The notes beneath the pieces were generated by a model. The model was not told the DNA's origin and ran no database searches. It saw nothing but the letters and a program-made list of their open reading frames with translations. 64,000 bases of DNA from Acidobacteriota bacterium. GTDB taxonomy: Bacteria; Acidobacteriota; Terriglobia; Acidiferrales; UBA7541. This document shows, in pieces, positions 1 through 9,588 of this stretch; position 1 is the first letter of the stretch, and every line of letters starts with the position of its first letter. The translations under genes and the position numbers were made by a program. The DNA is taken from assembly GCA_027307115.1 (NCBI GenBank), contig DAHUXN010000060.1:38380-102379 (forward strand), written 5' to 3'.

Positions 1-2
1 TG

Positions 3-380
3 CGAATCACATTCGACGGCTCCGCGAATATCAACTTCCAGCACATTTTTCAGTACGTGTACGCCGCACCGCACCAGCGGTATCGTTTTCTTGCCTACGT
101 GCGCACAGCAGGAATTTCCAGTGGAAACGGGATTCAATTCGATATTTTCGACCCACGCCATCCGGAAACACTGCAGGTCTTGACTCCCGCTCTCGCAGGC
201 ACCAACGGCTGGACGTCTATGCGCGTTGACTTCGAGAGCGGTCCGGACACGCAAATGCTGGAGATTTTACTTCGCTGCGCGCCAGGCCCGCCGTTTGACA
301 ACCAACCGCGTGGAACGGTTTGGGTGGACGACCTGTCGCTTACTCCTATGACACAGGGGACAATGAGTGCCACGCGATGA
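3..380 (+). CDS. C-terminal fragment of a surface-glycan-associated protein
   Basis: The reading frame is open from the left edge and ends with TGA at 378-380, so only the last 125 codons or so are visible. The fragment is rich in beta-type residues and has the look of a jelly-roll or carbohydrate-binding-like domain (FDGSAN near its start, VWVDDLSLTP near the end). Proteins ending in a VDDL/W-x-DD motif after such a domain are often glycan-binding or TPR proteins of exopolysaccharide loci. It sits 24 bp upstream of an O-antigen-ligase-like gene on the same strand and may be co-transcribed with it. The function cannot be fixed without the missing N-terminus. Confidence 0.55.
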   Translation, partial: RITFDGSANINFQHIFQYVYAAPHQRYRFLAYVRTAGISSGNGIQFDIFDPRHPETLQVLTPALAGTNGWTSMRVDFESGPDTQMLEILLRCAPGPPFDNQPRGTVWVDDLSLTPMTQGTMSATR

Positions 381-404
381 ACGCCGAGGAGTGATTGCCT
401 GACG

Positions 405-1679
405 ATGAGCGCGATTCGCATCGGAATATGCAGCCTGCTGGCATTTGCGGTGCTTGCCGATGGGGCCGTGCCCGGCTGGAGCACTGCGGTTCTCGAAATC
501 GGCGTTGGGCTGTTGTTCGTACTCTGGGGCTTTGTCACGGTGCGCCAACGGCAACTAGACGTTCGCTCCAATTGGCTGTATTTGCCTGTGTTCGGCCTGA
601 TTGCATTTTGCATGGTGCAGAAGTTTTTCGGACTTTCGGCCTATTCCTATGCGACCAAGATCGAGTTGCTCAAATGGATTGCGTATTTCGCGCTCGCTTT
701 CCTGGCAGTCGAAGCATTTCGCACACCAGCGCAATCGAAAGGGTTAGCCATTTTTCTGTTGAGCTTCGGGTTTCTAGTCGCGCTTTTCGCCATCGCGCAA
801 CACTATACATTCAACGGGAAATTATATTGGTTCGTTTCGCTGCCGCAGTCATCCGAACCTTTCGGCCCGTTTGTGGACCGCGACCATTTCGCGGGCTTCG
901 TCGAGCTCACCGCTCCTTTTGGCCTTGCGATGCGGTTTGACGGGACGTGGCGCGCTGAGAAGGCCGCACTCGTGGCCCTATTCACTGCTGTGCCGGTTGC
1001 GGCGCTCCTCTTATGCGGTTCTCGCGGAGGAATCGTCGGGTTCGCGTTCGCAAGTTTGTTCCTCATTTTTGTTTTGCGACGACCCAACATTGGAATCCGA
1101 CAACTTTTTGCATTAGCGTCGCTGATAATTTTGTGTGGCTTGCTTGTTCTCTGGCTCGGCGCCAGCGCAACGATGCAGCGATTTGGAACACTGACAGCCA
1201 GCGACATCTCGCGCGACCAACGTGTTTCGATGGATCGTGACACCTGGAAAATCTTCCTGGACCATTACTCCACCGGGACCGGCCTTGGGACGTTGGAGAC
1301 TGTCTTCCCGCAGTATGAAACCACCTACACCGGAAGCGTCGTCGACCACGCGCATAACGATTACCTTGAGTCGTTGGCTGAGACGGGCGTAATCGGCGGA
1401 CTACTAGGATTAGCATTCATTGTGCTGCTTTTCCGCGAAGGTCTCGCGAATCTGAATTCGCGTCAACGCCAATCGGATCATTTTTTCTACGCGGGAGCTT
1501 TGGCCTCGTGCAGCGCATTGCTCCTGCATAGTTTTGTTGATTTCAACCTCCACGTTCCCGCGAACGCCATGCTTTTTCTTCTTCTGGCCACGCTCGCGTC
1601 AGCAGATAGGCGGTTACGTGATCGTTGGAACGCGGAACCGGTCGGACCGGATTGGCAGGCTGAAAGAGCGGGGAGTTAA
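405..1679 (+). CDS. O-antigen ligase / Wzy_C family polymerase
   Basis: A 424-residue polytopic inner-membrane protein with about ten or more hydrophobic segments. The diagnostic feature is the periplasmic-loop motif HAHNDYLESLAETG near residue 315, typical of the O-antigen ligase/Wzy_C family. Members polymerise or ligate undecaprenyl-linked glycans at the periplasmic face. It is one of only two plus-strand genes at the left of the polysaccharide locus and converges on the DegT gene (9 bp between stop codons). The start ATG at 405 gives a normal family length. A separate Wzy-like protein is encoded at 9589-10959, so this one may be the ligase or a second polymerase; the sequence alone does not decide. 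Confidence 0.85.
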   Translation: MSAIRIGICSLLAFAVLADGAVPGWSTAVLEIGVGLLFVLWGFVTVRQRQLDVRSNWLYLPVFGLIAFCMVQKFFGLSAYSYATKIELLKWIAYFALAFLAVEAFRTPAQSKGLAIFLLSFGFLVALFAIAQHYTFNGKLYWFVSLPQSSEPFGPFVDRDHFAGFVELTAPFGLAMRFDGTWRAEKAALVALFTAVPVAALLLCGSRGGIVGFAFASLFLIFVLRRPNIGIRQLFALASLIILCGLLVLWLGASATMQRFGTLTASDISRDQRVSMDRDTWKIFLDHYSTGTGLGTLETVFPQYETTYTGSVVDHAHNDYLESLAETGVIGGLLGLAFIVLLFREGLANLNSRQRQSDHFFYAGALASCSALLLHSFVDFNLHVPANAMLFLLLATLASADRRLRDRWNAEPVGPDWQAERAGS

Positions 1680-1688
1680 ATCGAAGGA

Positions 1689-2846
1689 TTATCCGGCGAG
1701 TTGCCCGGCGGCAGCGACTCGGTAACGCGTCGAGGCGTTGACACCTTGATAGAAACCACGAATGCAATCGACAACGATTTCAACTTGCTCGCGCGTTGTT
1801 TCCGCGCTCATCGGGAGCGAAATCACTTCTCTGCAAATTTTTTCCGTCTCGGCAAGCCCGGGATTTTGCAGGCCCAGGCCTTCATGTTCCCACATCGGCT
1901 TAGGCCAGTGCACCAGAGTTTCGACGCCGTGTCTAATCAAGTGTTCACGCAACCGATCCCGCGCTTCCGTCCGAATCACATAATTCTGAAATATGTCGCG
2001 TCGTGTGGATTGATCAAAATGCGGCAGGCGCAGTTCTGAAATTCCCTGCAAGCCTTCCTGGTACAGCGCGGCGATTCCGCGCCGGTGCTCAATCCATTGC
2101 GAAAGATGACTGATCTTTACATTCAGAACGGCCGCTTGAGCGTTATCCAGCAAAGCGGTCTGCCCGTGATAATGGTATTCGCTGGTCTCTCGGTCCTCGC
2201 CGTTATAGCGCAGGCGCCGTACCATGCACGCGACGTCGGCATCGTTCGTCGTGATCGCCCCGCCATCACCGAATCCCCCCAAAATTTTGAACGGATAGAA
2301 ACTGAAACAACCCGTCAGGCCGAACGATCCGGCCTTGCGGCCGTGAAGTTCCGCGCCCAGCGCCTGCGCAGAATCTTCTATAACAATTAAATTGTGCTTC
2401 TCGGCAATCGCGACGATGCGGTCCATCTGGCAAACGCGTCCGTTGAGAGACACCGCAATGACCGCCTTCGTCCGCGCCGTAATCGCAACTTCAAACGCTT
2501 CCGCGTCCATGTTGTAATCGCCGCCGACTTCGACCAGCACTGGCTGCGCTCCTACGTTTACGATCGCGGAAACCGTGGCGACAAACGTATGCGCCACGGT
2601 GATGACTTCGTCGCCCACACCAACACCGGCTGCTTGCAAGGAAAATTGCAGCGCGTGATAGCCGCTGTTCAGTCCAACGGCGTACTCCACGCCAACAAAC
2701 GCCGCCAGCCGTGCTTCAAAATCGCGGAGTTGCTGGCGATCAATCAAGTCGCCGTCTGATAAACAATCGATTATCGCTCCATCGATTTCTGACTTTAGCC
2801 GCCGATAGTGCGCGCGTGGATCGACGAATGGCACACGATATGTCAT
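1689..2846 (-). CDS. DegT/DnrJ/EryC1/StrS sugar aminotransferase
   Basis: A 385-residue PLP-dependent aminotransferase of the family that aminates keto-sugar nucleotides. The predicted Schiff-base lysine is K187 in SFYPFKILGGFGDGGA, and the PLP-binding IEDSAQALGA lies about 25 residues upstream, both standard for the family. It is the last gene of the long minus-strand polysaccharide cluster, directly after the two transketolase halves (48-bp gap), so it may act on a product of that ThDP enzyme or on a keto-sugar nucleotide. The exact substrate is not predictable. It is distinct from the second DegT gene at 20994-22268. Confidence 0.9.
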   Translation of the reverse strand: MTYRVPFVDPRAHYRRLKSEIDGAIIDCLSDGDLIDRQQLRDFEARLAAFVGVEYAVGLNSGYHALQFSLQAAGVGVGDEVITVAHTFVATVSAIVNVGAQPVLVEVGGDYNMDAEAFEVAITARTKAVIAVSLNGRVCQMDRIVAIAEKHNLIVIEDSAQALGAELHGRKAGSFGLTGCFSFYPFKILGGFGDGGAITTNDADVACMVRRLRYNGEDRETSEYHYHGQTALLDNAQAAVLNVKISHLSQWIEHRRGIAALYQEGLQGISELRLPHFDQSTRRDIFQNYVIRTEARDRLREHLIRHGVETLVHWPKPMWEHEGLGLQNPGLAETEKICREVISLPMSAETTREQVEIVVDCIRGFYQGVNASTRYRVAAAGQLAG

Positions 2847-2894
2847 TTTAATTTTCCAACCTTCCGTTATCGTTCACACGCTGCATTTTGCTGA

Positions 2895-3830
2895 TCACGC
2901 ACAGGAGGGCGCTAGCTCTAGAATTTGCATTGCCGACTCGACGATCCCCTCAACAGACAACGAATACGACTTCGTCAGGAATTCCCGGCTTCCGATTGCA
3001 GTAAACGCCGATGGAAGACCCATGCGTTTGAAGCGGACGTGGCAATCAGCGGATTCGGCAAGCACCTCAGCAACCGAGCTACCCAGTCCTCCGATGACGC
3101 TGTGCTCCTCGATAGTGATGATCGCGCGCGTCTCTCTCGCGGCTTCGAACACCGCCTCCACATCCAAGGGTTTAATCGTATGCATGCTGAGGACACGCGC
3201 CGCAATTCCCTCTCGTGCCAGTCGCGCTGCCGCTTGCGTGGTTGCATGGAGCATCGTGCCTGTGGCAATCAACGTGACATCGTCGCCATCCGTAACTCGA
3301 ACGGCTTTGCCAATCTGAAAATCTACGTAGTCCGAATGCACCAACGGTTCGCCCGACCTTCCCAACCGCAAGTACGCGGGTCCGGCTCGAGCAACCAGCG
3401 CTCGCGTCGCCGTCTCTGCCTCGATTGGATCGCCGGGCGCGACAACCGTCATACCCGGCAACGCCCGCATCACCGCAATATCCTCCGTGGCGTGATGACT
3501 CGCGCCTAGCGCGCCGTACGCGAGCCCGCCTCCGACGCTCACGATTTTTACGTCCGCGTTGTGATAACACGCATCGTTGCGTATTTGCTCGAGGCAACGA
3601 AGAGTCGGAAAGTTCGCAATCGAATATGTGAAGACTACTTTCCCGCACAGAGCCATTCCCGCCGCAATTCCCGTCATGTTTTGTTCCGCCACTCCGGCGT
3701 TTACAAACTGGCTGGGAAACTTCGCGGCAAATGGCTCGACAACGCCGAATCCCAGGTCGCCCGTGACCAGACAAACGCGCCTGTCCTCTTCGGCCAGCGC
3801 CATAAGGCTGCGGACGAACGCGGACCTCAC
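2895..3830 (-). CDS. Transketolase C-terminal subunit (split transketolase)
   Basis: A 311-residue protein corresponding to the pyrimidine-binding and C-terminal domains of transketolase. The ThDP-activating glutamate lies in NAGVAEQNMTGIAAGMA near residues 42-58, and the C-terminal domain (IITIEEHSVIGGLGS) is complete. The gene starts with GTG at 3830, whose last two bases form part of the TGA stop of the N-terminal subunit (4-bp GTGA overlap), so the two chains are translationally coupled and surely form one enzyme. Split transketolases are common in bacteria and archaea. Inside a glycan cluster, with a DegT aminotransferase next, it probably transfers a ketol unit to or from a sugar precursor; that role is inferred. 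Confidence 0.88.
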   Translation of the reverse strand: MRSAFVRSLMALAEEDRRVCLVTGDLGFGVVEPFAAKFPSQFVNAGVAEQNMTGIAAGMALCGKVVFTYSIANFPTLRCLEQIRNDACYHNADVKIVSVGGGLAYGALGASHHATEDIAVMRALPGMTVVAPGDPIEAETATRALVARAGPAYLRLGRSGEPLVHSDYVDFQIGKAVRVTDGDDVTLIATGTMLHATTQAAARLAREGIAARVLSMHTIKPLDVEAVFEAARETRAIITIEEHSVIGGLGSSVAEVLAESADCHVRFKRMGLPSAFTAIGSREFLTKSYSLSVEGIVESAMQILELAPSCA

Positions 3831-4693
3831 GAAGCGCTGCTCAATTCAGCGAAAGCTGCTTGGAATTCCTCATCGCTCGGCGAACGGTAATGCCACAGCA
3901 GCTCATTTTCCATGAAGCTCACTCCCTTTCCTTTGACGGTGTGGGCGACGATGCAGCTGGGACGGTTGGCCTCAAAAGGAACCTGCCGGAGCACGCATTC
4001 AATTTCGTCCGGATTGTGCCCGTCAATTTCTCGAACAGCCCACCGGCACGCGCTCCACTTTTCCGCGAATGGGTGCAAGTCCAGAACGTGGCCGACCGCT
4101 CCGAGACTTTGGATTTTGTTGTAGTCCACTATGGCGACCAGATTTTCGAGCTGGTGATGACCCGCAAACAAAACCGCCTCCCACACGGAGCCTTCATCAC
4201 ACTCGCCGTCACTGAGCAACACGAACACGCGAAACGGGCGGGCCTCGCGTCTCCCCGTTAAAGCCATGCCGCATCCTAGCGAAAGGCCATGTCCGAGCGA
4301 CCCGGTTGAGACCTCCACGCCCGGAACCGAATGCATTGCGTGGCCACCCAACGCGGAACCGTCTTGATAAAAAGTATCCAGCCAACTCTTTGGAAAAAAA
4401 CCCTCTTCCGCCAGCACCGCATAGAGCGCGGCGCAGGCGTGTCCTTTGCTGAGGATGAATCGGTCGCGCTCCGGCCACGCGGGCCGCAGCGCATCAATGC
4501 GAAGAATCCGCCCATAGAGAACGGCGAGCAGGTCAATCATCGAAAAACACGAGCCGATATGCGAACTCTTCGCGCGATGAATCATGCGCGCTGTCGCGAT
4601 TCGAATCGTGCGAGCATAGCCGGCCAAATCAGGAGTACCGGATCTTGTTTCCGGCATGTGTGTGTCTGCGGGCAAATGCTTATTCGATTGCAT
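3827..4693 (-). CDS. Transketolase N-terminal subunit (split transketolase)
   Basis: A 288-residue protein matching the N-terminal, diphosphate-binding domain of transketolase. It shows the Mg/ThDP motif SDGECDEGSVWEA followed by IVDYNKIQSLG, and the GSLGHGLSLGCGMAL loop. It overlaps the C-terminal subunit gene by 4 bp and its start overlaps the end of the upstream sugar transferase by 14 bp. A second in-frame ATG twelve codons on (4657) would remove that overlap; homologues usually have little sequence before the conserved region, so either is possible. A housekeeping full-length transketolase is probably elsewhere in the genome; this pair is likely dedicated to the glycan pathway. Confidence 0.88.
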   Translation of the reverse strand: MQSNKHLPADTHMPETRSGTPDLAGYARTIRIATARMIHRAKSSHIGSCFSMIDLLAVLYGRILRIDALRPAWPERDRFILSKGHACAALYAVLAEEGFFPKSWLDTFYQDGSALGGHAMHSVPGVEVSTGSLGHGLSLGCGMALTGRREARPFRVFVLLSDGECDEGSVWEAVLFAGHHQLENLVAIVDYNKIQSLGAVGHVLDLHPFAEKWSACRWAVREIDGHNPDEIECVLRQVPFEANRPSCIVAHTVKGKGVSFMENELLWHYRSPSDEEFQAAFAELSSAS

Positions 4694-5294
4694 CGCTGCT
4701 CGCGCCGAGGAGCACGACGGTCAAAGTCTGAAACACGATGCGCATATCCTCAAAAAATGAATGGCTTCGCGCGTACTTCAGTCCTAGCCGGATTTTCTCC
4801 GGGCGAATTTTTTCCCAGTACGCCTGATGCGCATCTAGACTGCCTTTCAAAATCTCGCCTTCGTTGCGAAATCTGAGCGACGCCCAGTCCGTGATTCCCG
4901 GAAAGACGGACAGCAATTGCCTCTCCTCCGCCGAATAAAGCTCGACTTCGGGAAGAATCTCCGGCCGCGGCCCCACAATGCTCATGTCGCCCTTCAACAC
5001 ATTCACCAATTGAGGTAGTTCGTCGAGTTTGTATTTTCTGAGAATCTTGCCGGCACGCGTGACTCGCGGATCATCATCCGCAGTCGAGGGCCCTCCGAGC
5101 TTTTCCGCGTCGACGACCATCGTGCGGAATTTCAGGATCGGGAACGGATTCCCCCAACGTCCGGCGCGCCTGCTGCGATAGATCGCCGGACCTCGCGAAT
5201 CCAATTTTATGACTAGCCCAATGAAAATCAGCAAAGGCCAAAGAACACTCAATGCTGCAACCGATGTGACTACGTCAAACACTCGCTTGATCAT
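4680..5294 (-). CDS. Bacterial sugar-phosphate transferase (initiating transferase)
   Basis: A 204-residue member of the short PglC/WcaJ-C-type monotopic phosphoglycosyl transferases, which load the first sugar phosphate onto undecaprenyl phosphate. Visible hallmarks: an N-terminal basic patch plus hydrophobic re-entrant segment, LKFRTMVVDAEKLGG, the DELPQLVNVLKGDMSIVGPRP block. The start is taken as ATG 5294 because GGGAGG lies five bases before it; an upstream ATG at 5312 lacks such a site. It probably starts assembly of the repeat unit whose flippase and polymerase are encoded at 12.5-14.1 and 9.6-11.0 kb. Confidence 0.93.
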   Translation of the reverse strand: MIKRVFDVVTSVAALSVLWPLLIFIGLVIKLDSRGPAIYRSRRAGRWGNPFPILKFRTMVVDAEKLGGPSTADDDPRVTRAGKILRKYKLDELPQLVNVLKGDMSIVGPRPEILPEVELYSAEERQLLSVFPGITDWASLRFRNEGEILKGSLDAHQAYWEKIRPEKIRLGLKYARSHSFFEDMRIVFQTLTVVLLGASSDAIE

Positions 5295-5376
5295 CAGAGC
5301 CTCCCAAGGCAACTCCGATCAATGTCCGGTCAAATGCCCACTGCGAACAATCGCAACTCAGTTTTGATGCAACAAT

Positions 5377-6450
5377 TTAAGCTGGCCTAAATTTTGCCCT
5401 CCACAAAGTGTTCAATACAAACTCGCGATTACATGCAAGCTTCATCGCTGCGCAAAGTGAACCGAACCCGTATGCGAAATGGCGAATGCCAAAAACAATA
5501 GGCAACAAGCAGGCATGCCGAAAGTCGCGCTTGCGCCACGTAATTTGAATTGATGAGACAAGGTCAGCGACAACGTAGGTTCCCATCATCGCCGCCAGTA
5601 AAAAGCGTAAGGGCTCCAGCCAAATTCCAAGTATCAAAAGAAGAGTGATCGCGCTCGTGAACGCAGCCGGAACCAGATGCCGCAGGCGCACTGGCAACAC
5701 TTCGCTATACGCAAACGGCAAAATCGCCCACAGGCCGTCTTGAAAATTGTGCCGGGCAAATGATTTCAGATCCGGCGACGCGTAGTAGCAGCACCGAATC
5801 TTCGGATCCAGAAGAATTCGTCCCCCAGCCTTTCGCAAACGCTGATTGAACTCCATGTCCTGCGTTCGGATCAGGCGTTCGTTGAACGGCCCGATTCTCT
5901 CGAACACTGCTCTACGGTAACAGCCTCCAAAAACGGTGTCCGTCACGACCACTTGTTCGGTTCCGACACGGAAATCAGAATTTCCGACACCGAACGCATG
6001 ACTCATGCTCGCGGCAATGGCGTTCGCGACCAGCCCATCATCGGCCGGAAGCGTTTCCATGGCGCCGCCTATGTTGTCCGCTTCATACTTGCGCAAGCCG
6101 TCCACGCACAGACGCAAATAGTCCCGCGCCACGCGTGCGTGAGCGTCAATGCGGAAAATAATTTCGCCGCGCGCATGCGTGATTCCCAAGTTCAACGCCA
6201 CGGGAGTTATCAATCGCGGATTGCGGAGCGTTTTCACTTCCGGATGTTCCCGCGCGAAGTCGCTGACAATATTCCAAGTCTTGTCATCGCTCATGCCATC
6301 TACAACGAGAATCTCCAACCTGTCTCTGGGGTAGTCGTTCGCGATGATCGATTCGAGGCAGCGTGCGATAAACAGAGCTTCATTCCGGCACGGCACAATT
6401 ACGCTCACGCGCGGAAGCGAATCCGAACTTCGGTCAATTTTGTTTGCCAT
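5377..6450 (-). CDS. Glycosyltransferase family 2 (ExoA-like)
   Basis: A 357-residue GT-A glycosyltransferase with the N-terminal SVIVPCRNEALFI motif, LVVDGMSDDKT (nucleotide-binding region), the FRIDAHARV DxD-type metal site and an RTQDMEFNQRL acceptor motif. Hydrophobic segments near the C-terminus suggest membrane anchoring, as in ExoA-type succinoglycan transferases. It adds a sugar to the lipid-linked repeat unit at the cytoplasmic face. ATG 6450 is preferred over the TTG immediately before it. It lies 16 bp after asnB in the same transcript. Confidence 0.9.
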   Translation of the reverse strand: MANKIDRSSDSLPRVSVIVPCRNEALFIARCLESIIANDYPRDRLEILVVDGMSDDKTWNIVSDFAREHPEVKTLRNPRLITPVALNLGITHARGEIIFRIDAHARVARDYLRLCVDGLRKYEADNIGGAMETLPADDGLVANAIAASMSHAFGVGNSDFRVGTEQVVVTDTVFGGCYRRAVFERIGPFNERLIRTQDMEFNQRLRKAGGRILLDPKIRCCYYASPDLKSFARHNFQDGLWAILPFAYSEVLPVRLRHLVPAAFTSAITLLLILGIWLEPLRFLLAAMMGTYVVADLVSSIQITWRKRDFRHACLLPIVFGIRHFAYGFGSLCAAMKLACNREFVLNTLWRAKFRPA

Positions 6451-6466
6451 CAAGTGAGGGAGATTT

Positions 6467-8413
6467 TTACTGAACTACGAGTGCGGCTTCCGGTGCGGGT
6501 CTCCGAGATGATGCCTTCAATTGCTCGAGCCAGATGCTCGTACTAAGAAGCTTGAACCACTCGTTTCCGGTCAAACAGCGGCTATTTCGCTTTTCAAACA
6601 CTTTGAAATGCGCGAGCAGCCGGTCTACTTCGAAGAATTCCGACAACCGACAATCTCGTTGTGAGAGCAATTCCCTGATTTGCGGCGCCAAATCCGTTTT
6701 GAACCAATGGCGTGCCGGCGTTTCGAATCCGCGCTTTTTCCTCTGCCAACAGATACTTGCGGGCAACAATCCGTCCATCGTACGACGCAGCGAATGCTTT
6801 GTGAATCCGTCTTTCAATTTTGTGTATACCGATGTTGACAACACCGCCTTGACCAGCCTGTGATCCAGAAACGGCAGCCTTGCTTCCGTGCCTGCCGCCA
6901 TCGAGTTGCGGTCCTCCCAGTGCAGCAAGCATGGCAGACTGAATTCGCTGATATCCCGCCATAGCCGACGATTCAAGCCCCCGCCTCCGCCAAAATCGAT
7001 TGCTTCCGTGGTCCGCTCCCGCATCTCCGGAACGCTGAACTGCCACATTCCGATCATTTGGTTTCTCAGAAAGGGAGCGACGTATCTCCGGCCGTGCGCA
7101 AAATTCCACCGGCTCATGCCGTTCCCGCGGAAGTAACCTCCTGCGGAAGCGGCGAAGCGCAACCATCGGCCACGCGCAATTAAATGCCCCAGCCACATAA
7201 AATAAAATTTATCATACCCCGCGAACAGTTCGTCGCTACCTTGTCCATTGAGAAGAACAACCGTGCCATCTTCCCTCGCCATTTTGAACACGCGCCATGA
7301 TGCAAAGGTCGAAGCCCCGCCCGTCGGCCCGTCTTGGAAATGGACAAAATCTTGGAAACTTTCCCACAAATCGCGCGCACAGAATGTCGAATGTACGTGT
7401 TGTACTCCCGTTCGTTTGGCAATCTCTTCGGCGGAGCCCGATTCATCCTCCGCGTGGCTCGGAAAGGACATTGTGTAGGAGGACAGGGAGGCAGGGTCAG
7501 ACACCTGCGCGGCGGCAAGGGAGCAAATCGTCGTCGAATCGAGTCCCCCGGAGAGGCAAATGCCCACTCTTACGTCGCTGCGCAGCCGCAACCGGATCGA
7601 ATCTCGAAGCAGAAACGGCAGTTCTTCACCAAACCACTCGTCGCGAGACGTATCCAAATCGTCCGCGACTTCCGGCATCCAATAACGATGCGGCCCGCGC
7701 ACTCTGCCTCGAACGTCTATCTCCATCCAGTGACCCGCTCGAAGTTGTCTCACTCGCTCATAAAATGTTCGTTCGTCATGATCCTGAAGCGAAAGCAACA
7801 GAAAGTCCGCCAGCGCCGACCGGTCGATCTCGCGCTCGAATTCGCCATCCTCCAGGAATTGTTTCAGTTCCGACGCAAAAACAAATCGGCCGTTGCAATG
7901 CGTGTAATAAAGCGGCTTCTCGCCAAATCGATCGCGAGCCAGGAACACTCGCTCGCGCCTTCCATCCCAAATGGCCAGTGCAAACATTCCATTGAGCCGT
8001 CCAAGACACTCGGGTCCCCACTTTTCGTACGCCGCCAGCAAAACCTCCGTATCTGTCTCCGCAGTAAAGCAATGATCCGCCGCCAATTCCGCGCGGAGCT
8101 CCCGATAGTTGTAAATTTCACCATTCCAAACAATCCATAAATCCGTGCCGCGCAAATTCATGGGCTGGCGGCCCGCCTCCGAAAGATCCAAGATGCTGAG
8201 GCGCCGGCTCCCGAGCCCGATTCTGTATTCGCGCGCGTGTCGCCGCTCGTCCCATCGCCTCCAGTATCGGCAGCTGTCCATACATTTCTCGAAAGGCGCG
8301 AGGCTCACAAATCCCCAATCGTCCGGACCGCGATGACGCACGCTGTGCGTTCCAAACCAGAGAAGGTCCGGATCCACACCGCGCTCTGAAATCATGCCGA
8401 AGATTCCGCACAT
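6467..8413 (-). CDS. asnB: Asparagine synthetase B-type glutamine amidotransferase
   Basis: A 648-residue two-domain enzyme. Cys2 is exposed after Met removal (MCGIFGMI), giving the Ntn glutaminase nucleophile, and the synthetase domain has the PP-loop SGGLDSTT at residues 288-295. The length and order match class-B asparagine synthetases. In polysaccharide and exosortase loci such enzymes are thought to amidate a sugar carboxylate or a related acid rather than supply asparagine. The gene lies 6 bp from the GT9 gene and 16 bp from the GT2 gene, so it is probably part of the glycan operon. The second, Cys-less homologue at 14097-16073 makes a modification role more likely; this is inference. 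Confidence 0.9.
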   Translation of the reverse strand: MCGIFGMISERGVDPDLLWFGTHSVRHRGPDDWGFVSLAPFEKCMDSCRYWRRWDERRHAREYRIGLGSRRLSILDLSEAGRQPMNLRGTDLWIVWNGEIYNYRELRAELAADHCFTAETDTEVLLAAYEKWGPECLGRLNGMFALAIWDGRRERVFLARDRFGEKPLYYTHCNGRFVFASELKQFLEDGEFEREIDRSALADFLLLSLQDHDERTFYERVRQLRAGHWMEIDVRGRVRGPHRYWMPEVADDLDTSRDEWFGEELPFLLRDSIRLRLRSDVRVGICLSGGLDSTTICSLAAAQVSDPASLSSYTMSFPSHAEDESGSAEEIAKRTGVQHVHSTFCARDLWESFQDFVHFQDGPTGGASTFASWRVFKMAREDGTVVLLNGQGSDELFAGYDKFYFMWLGHLIARGRWLRFAASAGGYFRGNGMSRWNFAHGRRYVAPFLRNQMIGMWQFSVPEMRERTTEAIDFGGGGGLNRRLWRDISEFSLPCLLHWEDRNSMAAGTEARLPFLDHRLVKAVLSTSVYTKLKDGFTKHSLRRTMDGLLPASICWQRKKRGFETPARHWFKTDLAPQIRELLSQRDCRLSEFFEVDRLLAHFKVFEKRNSRCLTGNEWFKLLSTSIWLEQLKASSRRPAPEAALVVQ

Positions 8414-8419
8414 CTTTTT

Positions 8420-9523
8420 TTAGGCCACGACGCCCGTCACGGCGCGCGTCTTGTCCTGATATTCCTTGGCCGCCGATTCCAAACAGCACTTCGTCGCGTC
8501 GCTAACCTGGCTCGGGGAAACTTGTCGGATGCAGTCACATGGAGTCCATCGTCCTCGAAAACACGGATGGCACGCCGTCGCTGGACACAGAGCGATGCCT
8601 CTGTTGTTGCGAGGCGCCCGCCTGGCCGCTGAAGTCGGGCCAAATATGCTCACCGTTCGCGTTCCAACCGCAGCAGCCATGTGCATCAGCCCCGTATCCC
8701 CGGAAATGAAAACGTCGCAGCGGTCGAGCATTGCAAGCGTTTCTCGTATGCTCCATCGGCCAGTTCCTTCGAGCCACGGAACACCCGCAAGCGTTTCGGC
8801 GACCTCAGCTGCTGCGGTCCGTTCATCAGCGCTTCCAAAACTCACAATCGCGAGGCCAGCGAAATGGTCGCGCAAATTTTGAATCGCCAAACTGAAGTTT
8901 TCAGACGGCCACCGTTTCGGCGGCGCCACAGACGAACATTGAATTCCAACAAGTGGCCACGTGTTGGCAAGCCCAGCAAGCGGCAACTCTGACTCTGCCC
9001 ACGAAATCTCATCAGACCTCAATCGAATCGACGGAGGATCGAGCGGTGTCTCAAATCCAAGGGCTGCGGCTATCTTGTCCGCGGCTTCGGCGTAGGGTTC
9101 TGTCCAGCTCGTTGCCGCGGAGAAGCTTAGGAAGTGACTGTATGGAGTGGACGCTTCTCCGACCGCATAACGGGCGCCCGTTATATATTTCAACAAAACG
9201 AGTTTGCCCGGCGACATTTCGGGAGCACACACAATCAAATCCGACTTCCGTGCGAGCCTCGTCCAAAGATTCATCAATCCGGCTGCGTTACGGCGTAACT
9301 CGCCGGCAAAAATAGGAATCAGCTGCAAGTTTTCTTCTCGAACCAGCTCATAATGTTGCTGCGTCGCAAAGAAAACGCGGACCGGCCACGCGCGCCCATC
9401 GCAGTTGCACACCGCCTTGAGAAGCGGCAAGCTCTGCACAACGTCGCCGAGCCCCTGGCAGTCAACAAACAAAACGCCGCGCCGTGGACGAATAGCAACG
9501 CGATGCTCGACTCTCCGATGCAT
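8420..9523 (-). CDS. Glycosyltransferase family 9 (heptosyltransferase-like)
   Basis: A 367-residue protein with the GT9 layout: N-terminal GDVVQSLPLLKAV, and the C-terminal donor-binding region containing SGDTGLMHMAAAVGTRTVSIFGPT, broken here into the two recognisable pieces SGDTGLMHMAAA and VSIFGPT. GT9 enzymes transfer heptose or related sugars to LPS-core or other glycans. ATG 9523 was chosen; the frame extends upstream to a TTG at 9550 that would add nine residues with no family match. It is 66 bp downstream of the Wzy-like polymerase gene in the same direction. Confidence 0.88.
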   Translation of the reverse strand: MHRRVEHRVAIRPRRGVLFVDCQGLGDVVQSLPLLKAVCNCDGRAWPVRVFFATQQHYELVREENLQLIPIFAGELRRNAAGLMNLWTRLARKSDLIVCAPEMSPGKLVLLKYITGARYAVGEASTPYSHFLSFSAATSWTEPYAEAADKIAAALGFETPLDPPSIRLRSDEISWAESELPLAGLANTWPLVGIQCSSVAPPKRWPSENFSLAIQNLRDHFAGLAIVSFGSADERTAAAEVAETLAGVPWLEGTGRWSIRETLAMLDRCDVFISGDTGLMHMAAAVGTRTVSIFGPTSAARRAPRNNRGIALCPATACHPCFRGRWTPCDCIRQVSPSQVSDATKCCLESAAKEYQDKTRAVTGVVA

Positions 9524-9588
9524 ATTTTTATTTTCCGGTAAGCAAATCAAATCGGATCTTTCTCAAATTGGAAAACATCAAGCGGAGT

